The translations under genes were made by a program, and so were the position numbers. A model generated the notes under the pieces. The model was not told where the DNA came from and searched no databases. It saw only the letters and a list, made by a program, of their open reading frames with translations. Shown piece by piece: positions 21,604-32,610 of a DNA stretch of 64,000 nucleotides (the stretch's first letter is position 1; each line of letters starts with the position of its first letter). Where the stretch lies: positions 1,116,001 to 1,180,000 of the forward strand of contig JASJOG010000086.1 of NCBI GenBank assembly GCA_030142905.1, written 5' to 3'. Source of the stretch: Heliopora coerulea. Lineage: Eukaryota > Cnidaria > Anthozoa > Scleralcyonacea > Helioporidae.

Positions 21604-24600
21604 AGAGAGAGAGAGGGCGGGGGAGAGGCAGACAGGAAGGCAGATAGAGAGGAGCAACGACAACAAGAAGAAGACCGAGAAAAATAGTGAAAAGAAAAGA
21701 TGATATGAGTGGTAAAATGTGGAACAAGAACACGCTGTTAATGCAGAGAGTTTCGCGATTCCAGTCGCAATACATGGGTGTAGTAGGCAGGACAGTTTCC
21801 AGTTATTATTTCGGGGAACGTATGCGCCTAAGTTTATTTTCTACGCACCTGAAGTACTTGGTAAAATCAGTCAAGTTTTCAAATGAATCTACCACTTTAT
21901 GATTTACTCGTAACAGTTCCTCTAATAAAGATGGCTAAGTAAATACAAAAGTCTGAAATTAGATCGTAGATGCTTTAAAATCCTTACAAAGCACTGCAGT
22001 TAACATTGAACTACACAAGTGATAAGAAGTAAAAATGGAAAACACACAATGCTGATTTCAGGATTAAAGGTAACAACTCATGCCATTAACCAATGACTGT
22101 CTCAGTACAGATTACTTTCAAGAATAAACCATCAGTGCATGGTGCATAAACACTCAAAATATTACTCATTAAGAACTGATGAAGACGAAACAAAAGAATT
22201 TCAATTTTAACGAGTTGTTGTAAATGTGATGCAACACACGTTGCATCTGTAGTACAACTCCTGATTTAAATAAATCTTCATGTTATTTTCTCGGCCAAAA
22301 TCGTTGGAGTCTCCAACATTTTTGATGAACATGAATCTTTGTATTTATTTGTGTCAGAAATACTTTTAGTGGGGTAGTTTATGAGGGTGGGGATGTGACA
22401 CCCTTAAAGGTGGCAAAAACAGAAAATTCCGGCAAAAATAGATAGATGAAGTATCAAATTTATTTGTATCGCTATTGTATTGGACTTATAATCACTCGCC
22501 TTCGACTCATGCTTGTATATTCGAAACAATTTCTCATGTTTAAATTTTACATGTGAAATTTGCCACGTGGAATTTCCATGAAAGAGCGCTAATGAGTTAA
22601 ATTTTCAGTTCACTAACACGCTGCAGGAGGTTCTTGAACATTATATCTGCGTGAAGAAGACGTTTAAGGATGAAAAGAAATGTTTCATGCAAACAAATCA
22701 CTTAAGAAATTCTCAACTAGAAATCCTCACCAGATATCTATCTGCTGGCCAGATCGCGGATGAAAGGACTGGATTGTAAGTCGTGGTCCTATCAGAACGA
22801 CATGATTAGTCATCCATTGTATTGCCGAATCCCCGCCACTCGATCACGCCAAACAAAGTTATGTTCGTTCAAATTAACGTTACCTGCACGAAGCGGGACA
22901 GTAACAAGGTAGTTTGTTCAGTCGAGCTAAACTTTCGAGTCGCTTCAGACATTGCACTAAAAAACAAAGCAAAGTTAAATCAACGGTGGAAATCACGTTA
23001 CATAAATTATTGGTTAAATCCTGATTTATACTTGAGAAACGGTGAAAGAGGCAAAAACGTGGTGGAGGACAATTAGCACTTCAAGAAAATTTAACCCCAT
23101 TTCCGGGAGGATGTTTTCCCTTGCGGAGTAAAATCGTCTGGCGTTAGCCAGAGTAAAATAATAGAGGACTGATCCTGCGGCAAAAGAGTTAAAAATTAAG
23201 TTGTTTACGCCTTCGCTTTTAATTGCATTTTCACTATAAAATTAACTTTGAGGTATGTTATAAAGACTGTCAACAGTGAAAGACAGGAGATTTTGACGAC
23301 TGTTTCCAGGAATGGATCCAGAATTTTGAGGAAGGGGAAGGGGCAAAACGTTTTCCCGAATTCTTGCCACTATGTGGCATTTTAGTGGAAAACTTTTTAT
23401 GCTACTGTCGTTTCCGGTGTTTTTTGAATTTGAATTTTTTCTGCCACTCTTTCTCTTCTTTGCTGTTTGTTCCGATTCTCTCTGAAAATAATCATCAATA
23501 TCTTGGTAGTCGACATGTATAAGGCTTGTGTTTTGTAACCGAGCAAAAAGTCACATGACAACTAATCAAAAAGGGGGGGACAGAGGAACCAGGCGGGAAT
23601 CGTAAACGAAGAAGAAATAGTATTGCCCAGTAGAAAACACGCAAAATAGGCATATTTAAAGGTTTATAGTGTAATTCTAACGTTTCGTTGCTGCACGCAA
23701 CATCCTCAGAGAATGAATAGCTTATATTACAAAGTGATAAATATGTAACATACCATTATAATATTTATCACTTTGTAATATAAGCTATTCATTCTTTGAG
23801 AATGTTGCGTGCAGCAACGAAACGTTAGAATTACACTATAAACCAAAAAGGGGCGCGCGTCCGATGCGCTCCCACCTAAATCCGTCCGTGGTTTCTAGTC
23901 AGGTTGACACTGAAAAACGAACTGCTAATGTGGGTTAGTGGGTGTCGACATCTGGTATAAATATAGTTTTGGGCTCACGGATTATACGTTTGTTCCTCGA
24001 CTGCATGAAAGTTAATCTTCACCTTCTTCTTGATTGTCGCTCGAGCAAGTTTTAGTATCTAATAAGAACTGATTGCCAGCACAATGGCACTGGCGAAGAA
24101 TCTCATCCGAGAGGCATTGCTTAATACAAATCTACAAAAAAATAGAGAGAGATTGTCAAAGAGAATTACTAATAATTGTACGATGGCTCTTTTAACTTAT
24201 TCGGTCGCATTATATTATATTGGTTCATGATCATCTCGGTTTTATTTGATGAACCACGGTCCTTAAATTCACTTAGTAAAGCCTAGTTAATGTTAATTAA
24301 TATCCCAGGGTTAATATATATATATATATATAATATCCCTGGGACATTAATTAGTCGTCCAGCTGTACAAAAATCCAGCAATAAACAGTACGAAGAAATC
24401 CAAATTTATTTTTAATCACTCAAATCAAATAGCACTACACTAATACATTGTATATGAAGCCTCAGTGATACTGAACTAAGAAGGTTAGTTATCTCAACCT
24501 CGATCGGCAACTAACCTATACTTATTTCATGACACATCCACAATTCATTGTTTCAACAGAAGCGTTAAATCTTTTAGTTCACTCATTAGTATTCAGGAGT

Positions 24601-27600
24601 GTGTTAACGACTTATCACACTGCTTGATAAAATTTCAATTAGGCAAGATATTTCTCTTGCGTAATTGAAATTTTACTATCCCTAATGTACAGTAGAACGG
24701 TGTTATTGGTCGTCTGTTGGTGCTATGGAATGCTCTTTGATGCAAGTGGTTGCGTATCTACGCTAGGGAATGTCGATTGAATAAAATGAATGTATTTTTG
24801 CGTTAATCAATTTGATGTTGGCATTAATGATAATATATTTTCTGGCAATGAACAGCAAAAGGTGTACTACATAAAAAATCTGAAATGCGTGCAATTATTA
24901 CCTTCTGTGAATATTGGTATTTTTTCCCATTATCTTGGTAAGTTGTGTCAATATCTGGATCGCACATTGGTTTCACGGTTTCTTTGGTTGACTACCGTTG
25001 ATAAAAAAGAACATAATTTCAAAAGGCGCTTCTAATCACTTCTAAACATACAAAAATTCTTGAAGTTTAGGCCTTCAGCACGAACCAGATTCTTCTCGTT
25101 TGACGGAAGTCGACTTGAGTAATTAAATATGACCTAGTGGGGAACAAGGTCACATAAAGGTTGGTAGACTGCCCAATTTATAAAGAATTCTAACGTTTCG
25201 AGCTATGGCCCTATGAACGATTGCATTGGGTGTGCCCGAGTCCTCGCGATGGCAAAGACGTTTTTTCTTAAATCTTTTGGAGTTGTAAACTTATTTAGTT
25301 TCAACAGTTTAATACTGTTTGACGACGTAAGTTACTTTTTGTTCTTTTACTTTGCTTTTGGTAAAGCTTTATGGTTTACGGATCGAGAGTGAACTATGAT
25401 TTATATAAAGTTTACACCGCATTGTAATTATAAATTTGTGGTTTAAAAACTACGTTCAATGGATCATCACAATACATTGAACAAATATCAGATAGCTTAC
25501 CATGTTTATATACGGTGATATAAACAGGCAGGATGTTTTGAGACTTGAAAAAAGCGTAACAAGTACGGTGAACCGGAGGCAAATTTTTTTTATAAGTTTT
25601 TCGAAGCAACTTACTTTGTAAAGTACATCAAGGGTGTGTTTAACAAGGGCCTTTTCATTGGCGTACCTAAGGTTTGGCAGACATGGCACGTGCCCTGGGA
25701 GCCACTTGAAGGGGGCGCCACTGAGCAGTTTCTTTTTAAGTCAGACAAGCCATCCTCGAATAGATTTGTGGATGGTTTCTTTGCCACTTTTTTAAAAACC
25801 GTCATTCCCAGTGGCGTATAGGTGGGGGGGGGGGGGATTGTGGGGGCGCAGCGCCCCTGGTGGCACTTCCATTGGGGTGGCAATTTTGCTCTTACTAAAA
25901 TGAAAAAAAAAACATATGACAAATCTTCCGAAATTCGAACTACCGCATTTAACCGAATAAGCGCCGCGGTACTTATTAAATTTTACGACTTTTCGATGCG
26001 ACGCTTATTCGAGAGCGGTGATTTATTAAAACTAATTTAAAGAAATGAAGCTCAAAAGGGCGTAGAATGTAAACTTCGGGGTTTTTTTATCAATTGTTGT
26101 ACTGGGGAAGGGGAGGCAATTTTTGCTGGTCCCTCGGACGACATTTTAGACCGTCACAGCGTAGGGCTCAATTTGCCATGGATTTTACAACATCAAAACA
26201 TCAAATAAACCCTTGTTGTACATACATACATTCAGACGTACATAAATACAAACAAACATACATACACACACATAGATGTTACGTAAAACTATCTTTCTGA
26301 GAAACACAGCCGTATAAAAAACTACCTTTTTGAGAAACACAGCCGTCGTGTATCCCGGGGCAACAGAAAAACCCTCTTCGTCAGGAATAGGTTTGTGGTT
26401 AAAATCGTGAATGACGACGCGAGCACCAGCGGCTGGAGCCAGGCGTTCAATGTACTCGTCTTGTTCAATGAACAATGATAAACTAAGACCTGGAAAAATT
26501 TTGGGGAGACATTTCAACATTAGATAAACGCCAACACTAGAGGTCAAAAAAAAAAAACAATCTCCAATTTATGAGCTGTTTGTTTAGCCTCCTATCAGGG
26601 AGGTCTATAGGGCCTCCTTAAAATTCTTGGATAAACCTTTAAGACAAAGATCAGCAACGTACGATTCGAGGGTCACGTGTCCACATTATTTTCGCTAATC
26701 CTCGATTAAAGTTAATCGCCTTTTGAACAACCGGGCTCAGATAAATAAAATAGTTAATGTTCCAGAGCCAGTCTACACACGGTTACCTGGTGTCAGCGGT
26801 TCCGTTCTGGTGCCGACCCTCTGGTAATAGCATAACACAACTTTCGATGCGAGTCTGGTTTTGTGCAGGATGCAACTTTACTGTGGTTGGAACTCACAAA
26901 AGTTCATTGGCTATCCCTAAAAGAGGTGCTTTAATCCCTCAGGAACTCTAATTTTCAAAAAGTTTCAACGAGAACATATCACAAGATGTTGTGTTCCTGG
27001 CAGATGGATCTGAGCTATCTTTGATCTGCCATGACTTCTCTTAATTCCTTCCTTTGTCCCAAATTTTCCCGGAAAATTTTTATTTCATTAATTATGAGTC
27101 ACGATAAACATGACAATATTGTATACCATTGTTTGGTCCCGTGCTTGTCACCTGGGAGTTGACTTTAATTATGATAATTATGAAAATTATCTTGACCTTT
27201 AATTATGATAATTATGAGTTACGATAAATATGACAATGTTGTAGACCATTGTATGGTCCCGTGTCTGTGACCTGGGAGTGGACTTTAATTATAATTATGA
27301 AAATTATCTTTATCTTTAATTATGACAATTATTAGTTACGATAAACATGACAATGTTGTATACCGTTGTATGGTCCCGTGCCTGTCACCTGGGAGTAGAC
27401 TTTACTTGTGTTGAAAGTGAAACAGTTGCCGTACATGAAGTTCTGAAACGTACTGAAGTGACTAAAAAAGACACAAAAAGTCAGTGGGCGCAGTGGCGTA
27501 TTGAGACTTTCTAGTGCCCTGGAGCAAGATCATGTATGGCGCCCCCGACCATCGAAGAAATGAAAAGATTTTGCTCTTAACAACAGACACATGTAATTTA

Positions 27601-30600
27601 TAATGTATATTTCCCATAACTTTAATAAACGCCCAAATGGTTGAATAATTTACAGTATATTACTATTAAAACCATCGCTTATCATTGAGTATTTCGATAA
27701 AACGCAAAACTGTGATAAATATTGTTAGGACTTCAAGGTTTAGTAAGTGGTGCTTTTTTATTTTTTGAATTTTGGGAAAATAATAGTAAGTAGAATGCTG
27801 GACCATCTTCCCGCTTGCTCCCCGTCGCCCTTACAATAACCATATATTAACTAGAGGGGGCTTTGGAGCTAAATGTCATTCAACCGCACGCGACAAATTG
27901 AACACCGCCATATTGGATAAATGGGGAAGGGGGAGAACAAACATGTCCGGATGATAAGTTCAAGGTCAGGGTCAAAGGCCACTTCACTTTTGTTTCTTGT
28001 TTTTGGTTTTTTGAAAGGATTGTAAAACAATCAAGAAAACAAGAAAAATAGTCAATTAATAACCAGAGAATTGTTCGACCCCGAAGTTCTCCAACAAAAG
28101 GAAAACGGCCTGGAGAAGAACAATTTGCCCCCATATTGCGGCGTTCAATTTGACCCCAATCTTCGGTCCCATGTCTCAATAGTTTCATATGATCTCTATG
28201 ATCGCCCCGCCGTCACGCTGTGCCAGCATGGATTACAACGTATTTCGAACTTGATCTTTAATATTAGTGTAGTCTTCAGAAAGATAGTTGGTTGAAGTGC
28301 AGCTCCGATTGGTGCACTATCCTCGCGTTTGTGCTTTTGTTTTTTTGAACAAAAGTTGCATGTGACGTTTCTGGTGAGTACACCTTACATTAGGGATGAT
28401 AAAATTTCAATTACGCAAGAGAAATATCTTGCCTAATTGATATTTTATTATCCCTAATGGACGGTAGAATGGTGTTAATGGTCGTCTGTTGGAGCTATGG
28501 AATGCCCTTCGATGCAAATGGTTGAGTATCTACGCTAATGAATGTCGATTGAATAAAATGAATGTATTTTAGCGTTAATGAGTTTGAGGTTGGCGTTAAT
28601 GATAGTATATTTTCTAGTAATGAACAGCAAAAGGTGTAGTGTTCAAATTTTCGCTTACAAACCTCGAGTCACAGACACCTCCTTGCCATGAACAAGTAGC
28701 AATAAAATCTTGTTTTTGATGACCGAGTTTTTGAAGATCCTCTTTTTTCATTTTCTCAATATTCTTGAGGTAGTTATTGAGTGCTTCCATGTCTTTACTT
28801 GGCGAAAGCTCCTTCGTATGTCCATCTCCCTCCACTGTCTCGTTTCTAGTCACATCCACAACGTTGCTCATATTTGTTCTCAAAGATTCCAAATAACTCT
28901 TGGTCATCGCCATTTTCTTAACAACTTCCGCCGCTGTCACCTCCATAGAACTTAATCTCGCCTCGAAATCTTCGTTGGTAATGTCAAGAAAGTTCAGATA
29001 TGTGGTGGTGATGTTAAAAGATGATAATACAGCCTTAGCGAAATCACGAAGATTTTGAGTTTCGGGAGTTCCCTTTTCAACAAGAATTTGGATGACGTTC
29101 CGGATCTCGCCCAAACTTCCCTTTAGTTCCTCAAAGTTGTCACCGGGGGTCGCCTGTTTCTGCGTTTTATTTGGATCATCCAACGCCTTGCGTTTGACTC
29201 TGTTCATATTGTTACCCTTGTGAGCGATGGATGCTGGCTTTCCATTCGCATTATGAGCCACAAAATCTTCATTATTTCTTATTGAATCGGCTGCAGTTCC
29301 CGTTTTACTGTGAAAATATTTGTCCAATCTTTCGCTTGATGGTGCTTCTTTAATTCCTTGTGTGTCGCTTTCATTTGTTTTCTCTTTCCATCTACATGGA
29401 AGATAAGAACTTCAGTACTGATTGACATACTCCTCTGTTTGGAATATGGAAGAACATTGCCCATCAGAAACCGGTTAAAAAAAAAAGAATAACATTAAAA
29501 GCTTCGGTACATTTGTCAGTTTCTTCCAGGAAGAACGATCAACAACCAAAGTATTCATCACTATTCGTTTTAAGTATAATTACCCAAGTGATTATCCAAA
29601 ATCCCTCGTGAAGACTGGCCAGAAAATTACGTCATAAATCTCGATATTCACCGACAGGTGAACATAACAGTGAACGATCAAAAGCAAGATGGCGGCTACC
29701 TTTGTAAATGTTACCGAGGAGAATTTAAAAGAACTAGTTCACTACTTTCTTTCAAATAATCACCTATGTAATTATACTAAAACAATTATTCGCGTGAGGC
29801 TCAGTGAATATTGAATAATTCCCTCGACTTTGTGTTAGACTTGAATTTCAATGTAGAAACTACTAATGTGCGTTTGAATCATCTTTAAAAAACCATGACC
29901 AGCCAACAACTTCAAAAAGTATAAAATAAAACATATTCCGAAGAATAATGTCATCTTGAAAACTCAAGATATGAGTCAATACAAGATAAAACTATTGTTG
30001 AAACTGTGATATTTCGACTTTATTTCAAAGTCATGTTCAGACAGAATGATATTACAATAACATGCCAGAGTCTATATACAGGAGGTGTGATGACATCATC
30101 GAGATGGAATTAGGAAACACTACCGGTAATCACTATTTACATATACCTGAGTAGCTAAGAACTCAACCTTTTTATTTAGAGATATTATGCACACTTGTTA
30201 TCTGTTAGCCCGATACTTCTATTGTTCACGCCCAACCGCTTTATTCATGGTGGTGAGAATTTCTAATTAATTAGCATCTTAGCGTCTCAACATCTCAGCA
30301 TGTAAATAGTGATTACCTGTAGTGCTTCCTAATTCCGTCTCGATGATGTCATCACACCTCCTGTATATAGACTCTGGCATGTTATTGTAATATCATTCTG
30401 TCTGAACATGACTTTGAAATAAAGTCGAAATATCACAGTTTCAACAATAGTTTTATCTTGTATTGACTCATATCTTGAGTTTTCAAGATGACTTTATTCT
30501 TCGGAATATGTTTTATTTTAATCATCTTTAAACAAAGGACCATTTGTAGGCCCACCATGAGCGGGATCCTATGGCTCGTGCTTAGGCCACTCAAGGGCCA

Positions 30601-30956
30601 TTGCTCCATGGAGCTCATGGCGGCTCTCTGCGGCTCAAGTGCATCTCTATTTCTTTATCTTTTCAGATGGTTTGGTCATTCTATTGGTAACAAAACACTG
30701 ACCTTGACCTTCGCACTGGATTCAAGTTACATACTGTGATCGCTGGGAACTCCATGACGTCATGCACTTTTATATTTATTTGTGTTTCGATTGGCTCGCT
30801 CAAGTACAGAAGGATGAGTCCATGTGTTTGATAGATGCACATCGACAGCGAAGTCACAAAAATCGTTGAGACCAGGATACGTTTCCTCAGCGGTTTCTTT
30901 TTCACCAGTTGTTCGTCTGGTTGGGAAGTTTCATTCGTGGATTTGTCTTTGTTCAT
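19754..30956 (-). CDS. DEG/ENaC (amiloride-sensitive) sodium channel, copy B, complete
   Basis: Same family as copy A; 686 codons plus stop. Exons on the minus strand: 30956-30703, 29391-28663, 27461-27364, 26489-26326, 25609-25514, 24131-24023, 22956-22884, 22788-22731, 21919-21849, 21432-21357, 20086-19754. Residues about 28-52 form the first membrane segment, then FPAITVCNLNP. Exon 2 (residues 85-327) is a long extracellular insert rich in polar helix, ending GHQKQDF and CSWQGGVC. Later come YGNCFTFN, AGARVVIH, LPPVHRTC, the cysteine-rich palm (exons 6-7, CYCPASC) and WPADRYL. The last exon has LLSDIGGQLGLWIGVS with the G-x-S pore filter, the second membrane segment and a cytosolic tail of about 70 residues without a PPxY motif. 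Total length fits the family (about 500-700 residues) at the long end because of exon 2. It lies head-to-tail with copy A. Subfamily (ASIC5-like, FaNaC-like or HyNaC-like) is not assigned. Confidence 0.92.
20161..20621. repeat. 460-bp palindrome with GA microsatellite loop
   Basis: Arms 20,161-20,380 and 20,400-20,621 are inverted copies at about 90-95% identity, and the loop is a GA run. Each arm carries CTGATGAT, a GTTGC/GCAAC stem and GAAAC or GAACC. The right arm runs into the LINE 3' fragment. In copy A only the end of the right arm (bases 1-80) is in the window. Confidence 0.85.
20542..21155 (+). mobile_element. Non-LTR retrotransposon (LINE) 3' fragment, copy B
   Basis: Duplicate of the fragment at 1-614, in intron 10 of channel copy B. 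The C-terminal protein remnant ends near 20,899 and the ATT tail near 21,154. It directly follows, and partly belongs to, the right arm of the palindrome at 20,161-20,621. Confidence 0.75.
21550..21615 (+). repeat. GA microsatellite (copy B)
   Basis: About 33 GA units with a few AAAGA interruptions at the site of the 14-unit run in copy A. It produces long Glu-Arg and Ser-Leu frames on both strands that are not genes. Confidence 0.9.
23661..23844. repeat. Palindromic repeat with hammerhead-like hairpin (copy B)
   Basis: Duplicate of 3,086-3,269. Its right arm keeps GAAACGTTAG where copy A has GAAACTTTAG, so copy B is closer to a consensus. Confidence 0.8.
24625..24864 (+). mobile_element. 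Half-copy of the foldback MITE (intron 5, copy B)
   Basis: Duplicate of 4,059-4,297. Confidence 0.8.
27091..27400 (-). repeat. Tandem repeat copying the end of channel exon 3 (copy B)
   Basis: Same array as at 7,796-8,110, so it predates the segmental duplication. The middle unit is a few bases shorter because a TAATTATGA stretch is partly deleted. The real exon 3 donor is at 27,364/27,363. Confidence 0.82.
28381..28636 (+). mobile_element. Half-copy of the foldback MITE (intron 2, copy B)
   Basis: Duplicate of 9,089-9,344, again ending 27 bases from the exon 2 donor. Confidence 0.82.
29001..29125 (-). other. Copy-specific variable block in channel exon 2 (copy B)
   Basis: Partner of the block at 9,710-9,832. 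Outside it, the two 243-codon exons differ at only about four residues. Conserved anchors within the block (TP, NL, FA, VL, SFNI) show that both versions are related and share a fold, so this is divergence or a swapped-in paralogous tract, not a frameshift. Confidence 0.85.
29890..30519. mobile_element. Palindromic element only in copy B, 13-bp target duplication
   Basis: Arms of about 220 bp (29,922-30,142 and 30,300-30,520) are inverted copies. Identical 13-bp flanks AATCATCTTTAAA (29,877-29,889 and 30,520-30,532) mark the insertion. The left end has about 32 extra bases outside the arm. Each arm has CTGAACA, a GACTTT/AAAGTC hairpin and GAAATATCAC, a degenerate hammerhead-like arrangement. 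Inverted terminal copies plus a 13-bp duplication fit a non-autonomous Penelope-like element. It lies in intron 1 of channel copy B. Confidence 0.72.
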
Positions 30957-31325
30957 TTACTTTACGCTCACAGTTAACTTAACAAATTATTGTAACAAAT
31001 AAAAAAAAAATTATTGTAAGAAGTAACATGACATGAGTTAAGAATTAGGGATTTTGGGAAGTAGTTCAAGACCGGGCCAGTTTACAAAATACCCCAGTAC
31101 ATGTTTTGAGATTAGGGACTATTCCATACGCCAGGTGACACATGCTGTGTGAGAATCTCATCGTGCTGGTTCGCCTCCACGCAATATATCATATTCCAGA
31201 AAGAGTGTTTCATTTCCAAACACGGAGATATTAGTTGAAAAACGAGAGAATGGCAACAACTTTTATCTAACTTCGAGTTATTTGAAAATCAGTTTTCATT
31301 AACAAATAGAAAATTCAGTTTTTAA

Positions 31326-31670
31326 ATATGCGAATGTGGATCTCGCTGTGTGGGTAGAACTAATCAGAGACTGGGTGATAGGATCAAACAACATGTTCCT
31401 AGCGTCATTAGAAATAAAACTCAGCCATCACGTCAACAACCAGAACGACTATGGCCTTCCAGTCAATTCATCACTTGCGACTCAGCTGTTGGCAAACATC
31501 TCCTGTCCAACAAGTCTTGCGCCGAAACCTACTCAGACGATAATTTTAGAATTCTTTACAAATGCAGTTTCGCCTTTCAATTGAAGGTGATGGAAGCCAT
31601 TTACATAAAACTTAATGATCCTGATCTTTCCCGGCAAAAGGAATTTGTTTTCCAACTATCCCTATTTTGA
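31326..31670 (+). pseudogene. Penelope-like element, GIY-YIG endonuclease end (copy B)
   Basis: Duplicate of the remnant at 13,490-13,847. Here the motif is CVGRTNQRLGDRIKQHVP, which keeps the usual VGRT where copy A has EGRS, whereas copy A keeps other residues. The two have decayed independently since the duplication. An in-frame TAA precedes it. Confidence 0.7.
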
Positions 31671-31756
31671 CCGTCCCACACACCGTTGGGTCGATGTCAT
31701 CAGTTTTCTTTAGACTATATAAGCAGGTGATTCGTTTCTTTAGTTAGCAGACGTTT

Positions 31757-31793
31757 AGCACTTGATAAGTGGTCTGCTGAAATGCATCGTGCT
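31757..31793 (+). ncRNA. Decayed hammerhead-like motif downstream of Penelope remnant (copy B)
   Basis: Duplicate of 13,934-13,970 with further changes (TTGATAAG, GCTGAAATG). The outer stem AGCAC...GTGCT persists. Probably a dead relic. Confidence 0.3.
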
Positions 31794-32207
31794 TTTTTAT
31801 AATTCTTTAGGCTTACTCTTTACGTTGAATTTTACCTCTTTAAGTTTCATACAGTTCTTTTAAGAACTAAACGATCCAACAGTCTTTCGTAACTGTGTAT
31901 ACCTCTTTAGTGCTTATATTCCTCTTCATTTTCTCTTACTTTATCTCAAATTACAATTCACCATGGTATCAACGTATTTAAAAACTGTTTAAATTTGTTA
32001 CCACGACAAAATCGCTGTTTTATTAAATAGAAAATTGTTTGAATGCCTCTCTAGTCTGTCCTGTGATAGAAACATGAATGACATAATTTCAACCGGAAAA
32101 ATGCCAAACAATTTGCTAACAATTTTCTCTTTAAATACATGTATAACATAATATACCAAACAAGAGTTTCGAGAGTATGATAAGCGTATTTAAGGAGGAA
32201 ACCGGAC

Positions 32208-32334
32208 TTAACCCTTCCCTCTATATGGTTATTGTATAACAACAAATTACATCGAAAGAACAAAATCGAAAGAAGCAAAAAACAAAACAGAGCAAGAACA
32301 TAAGAGAAAAAAAAATCATTCACGAAAGGGCTAA
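32208..32334 (-). mobile_element. MITE with TTAACCCTT ends (copy B)
   Basis: Duplicate of 14,387-14,517 with a small internal deletion (AAAGTACAAAGC region). Confidence 0.7.
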
Positions 32335-32490
32335 AGCTGTCGAAACATTGTGCTAATTAAGATATTATGTCAAAACTGCACTGATTTCCTTTTATGCTTT
32401 CCTCACGAATTGTTAACAAGTTTGAGAAACTTATCTCAAGAGCGACAACTACAAGCTTCAAATTGAGAACGGAGTATTAAACTATATCTG

Positions 32491-32610
32491 CGCCCAGTTC
32501 AAACGTCAAATTTTTCATGTGCCGAATCTATTGCTAATGAGCAAAATCCTTTATTCAAACTGATTTGCATTTGATTCGGAACATGAAAAGTTAGACGTTT
32601 GAACTGGGCC
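32491..32610. mobile_element. 120-bp MITE, ends (G)GCCCAGTTCAAACGTC (copy B)
   Basis: Duplicate of 14,674-14,793 with one change in the left terminus. Confidence 0.8.

Noticed and set aside
21512..21775. Long Glu-Arg and Ser-Leu frames on both strands
   Set aside because: They are translations of the GA microsatellite, and their length differs between copies with the repeat.
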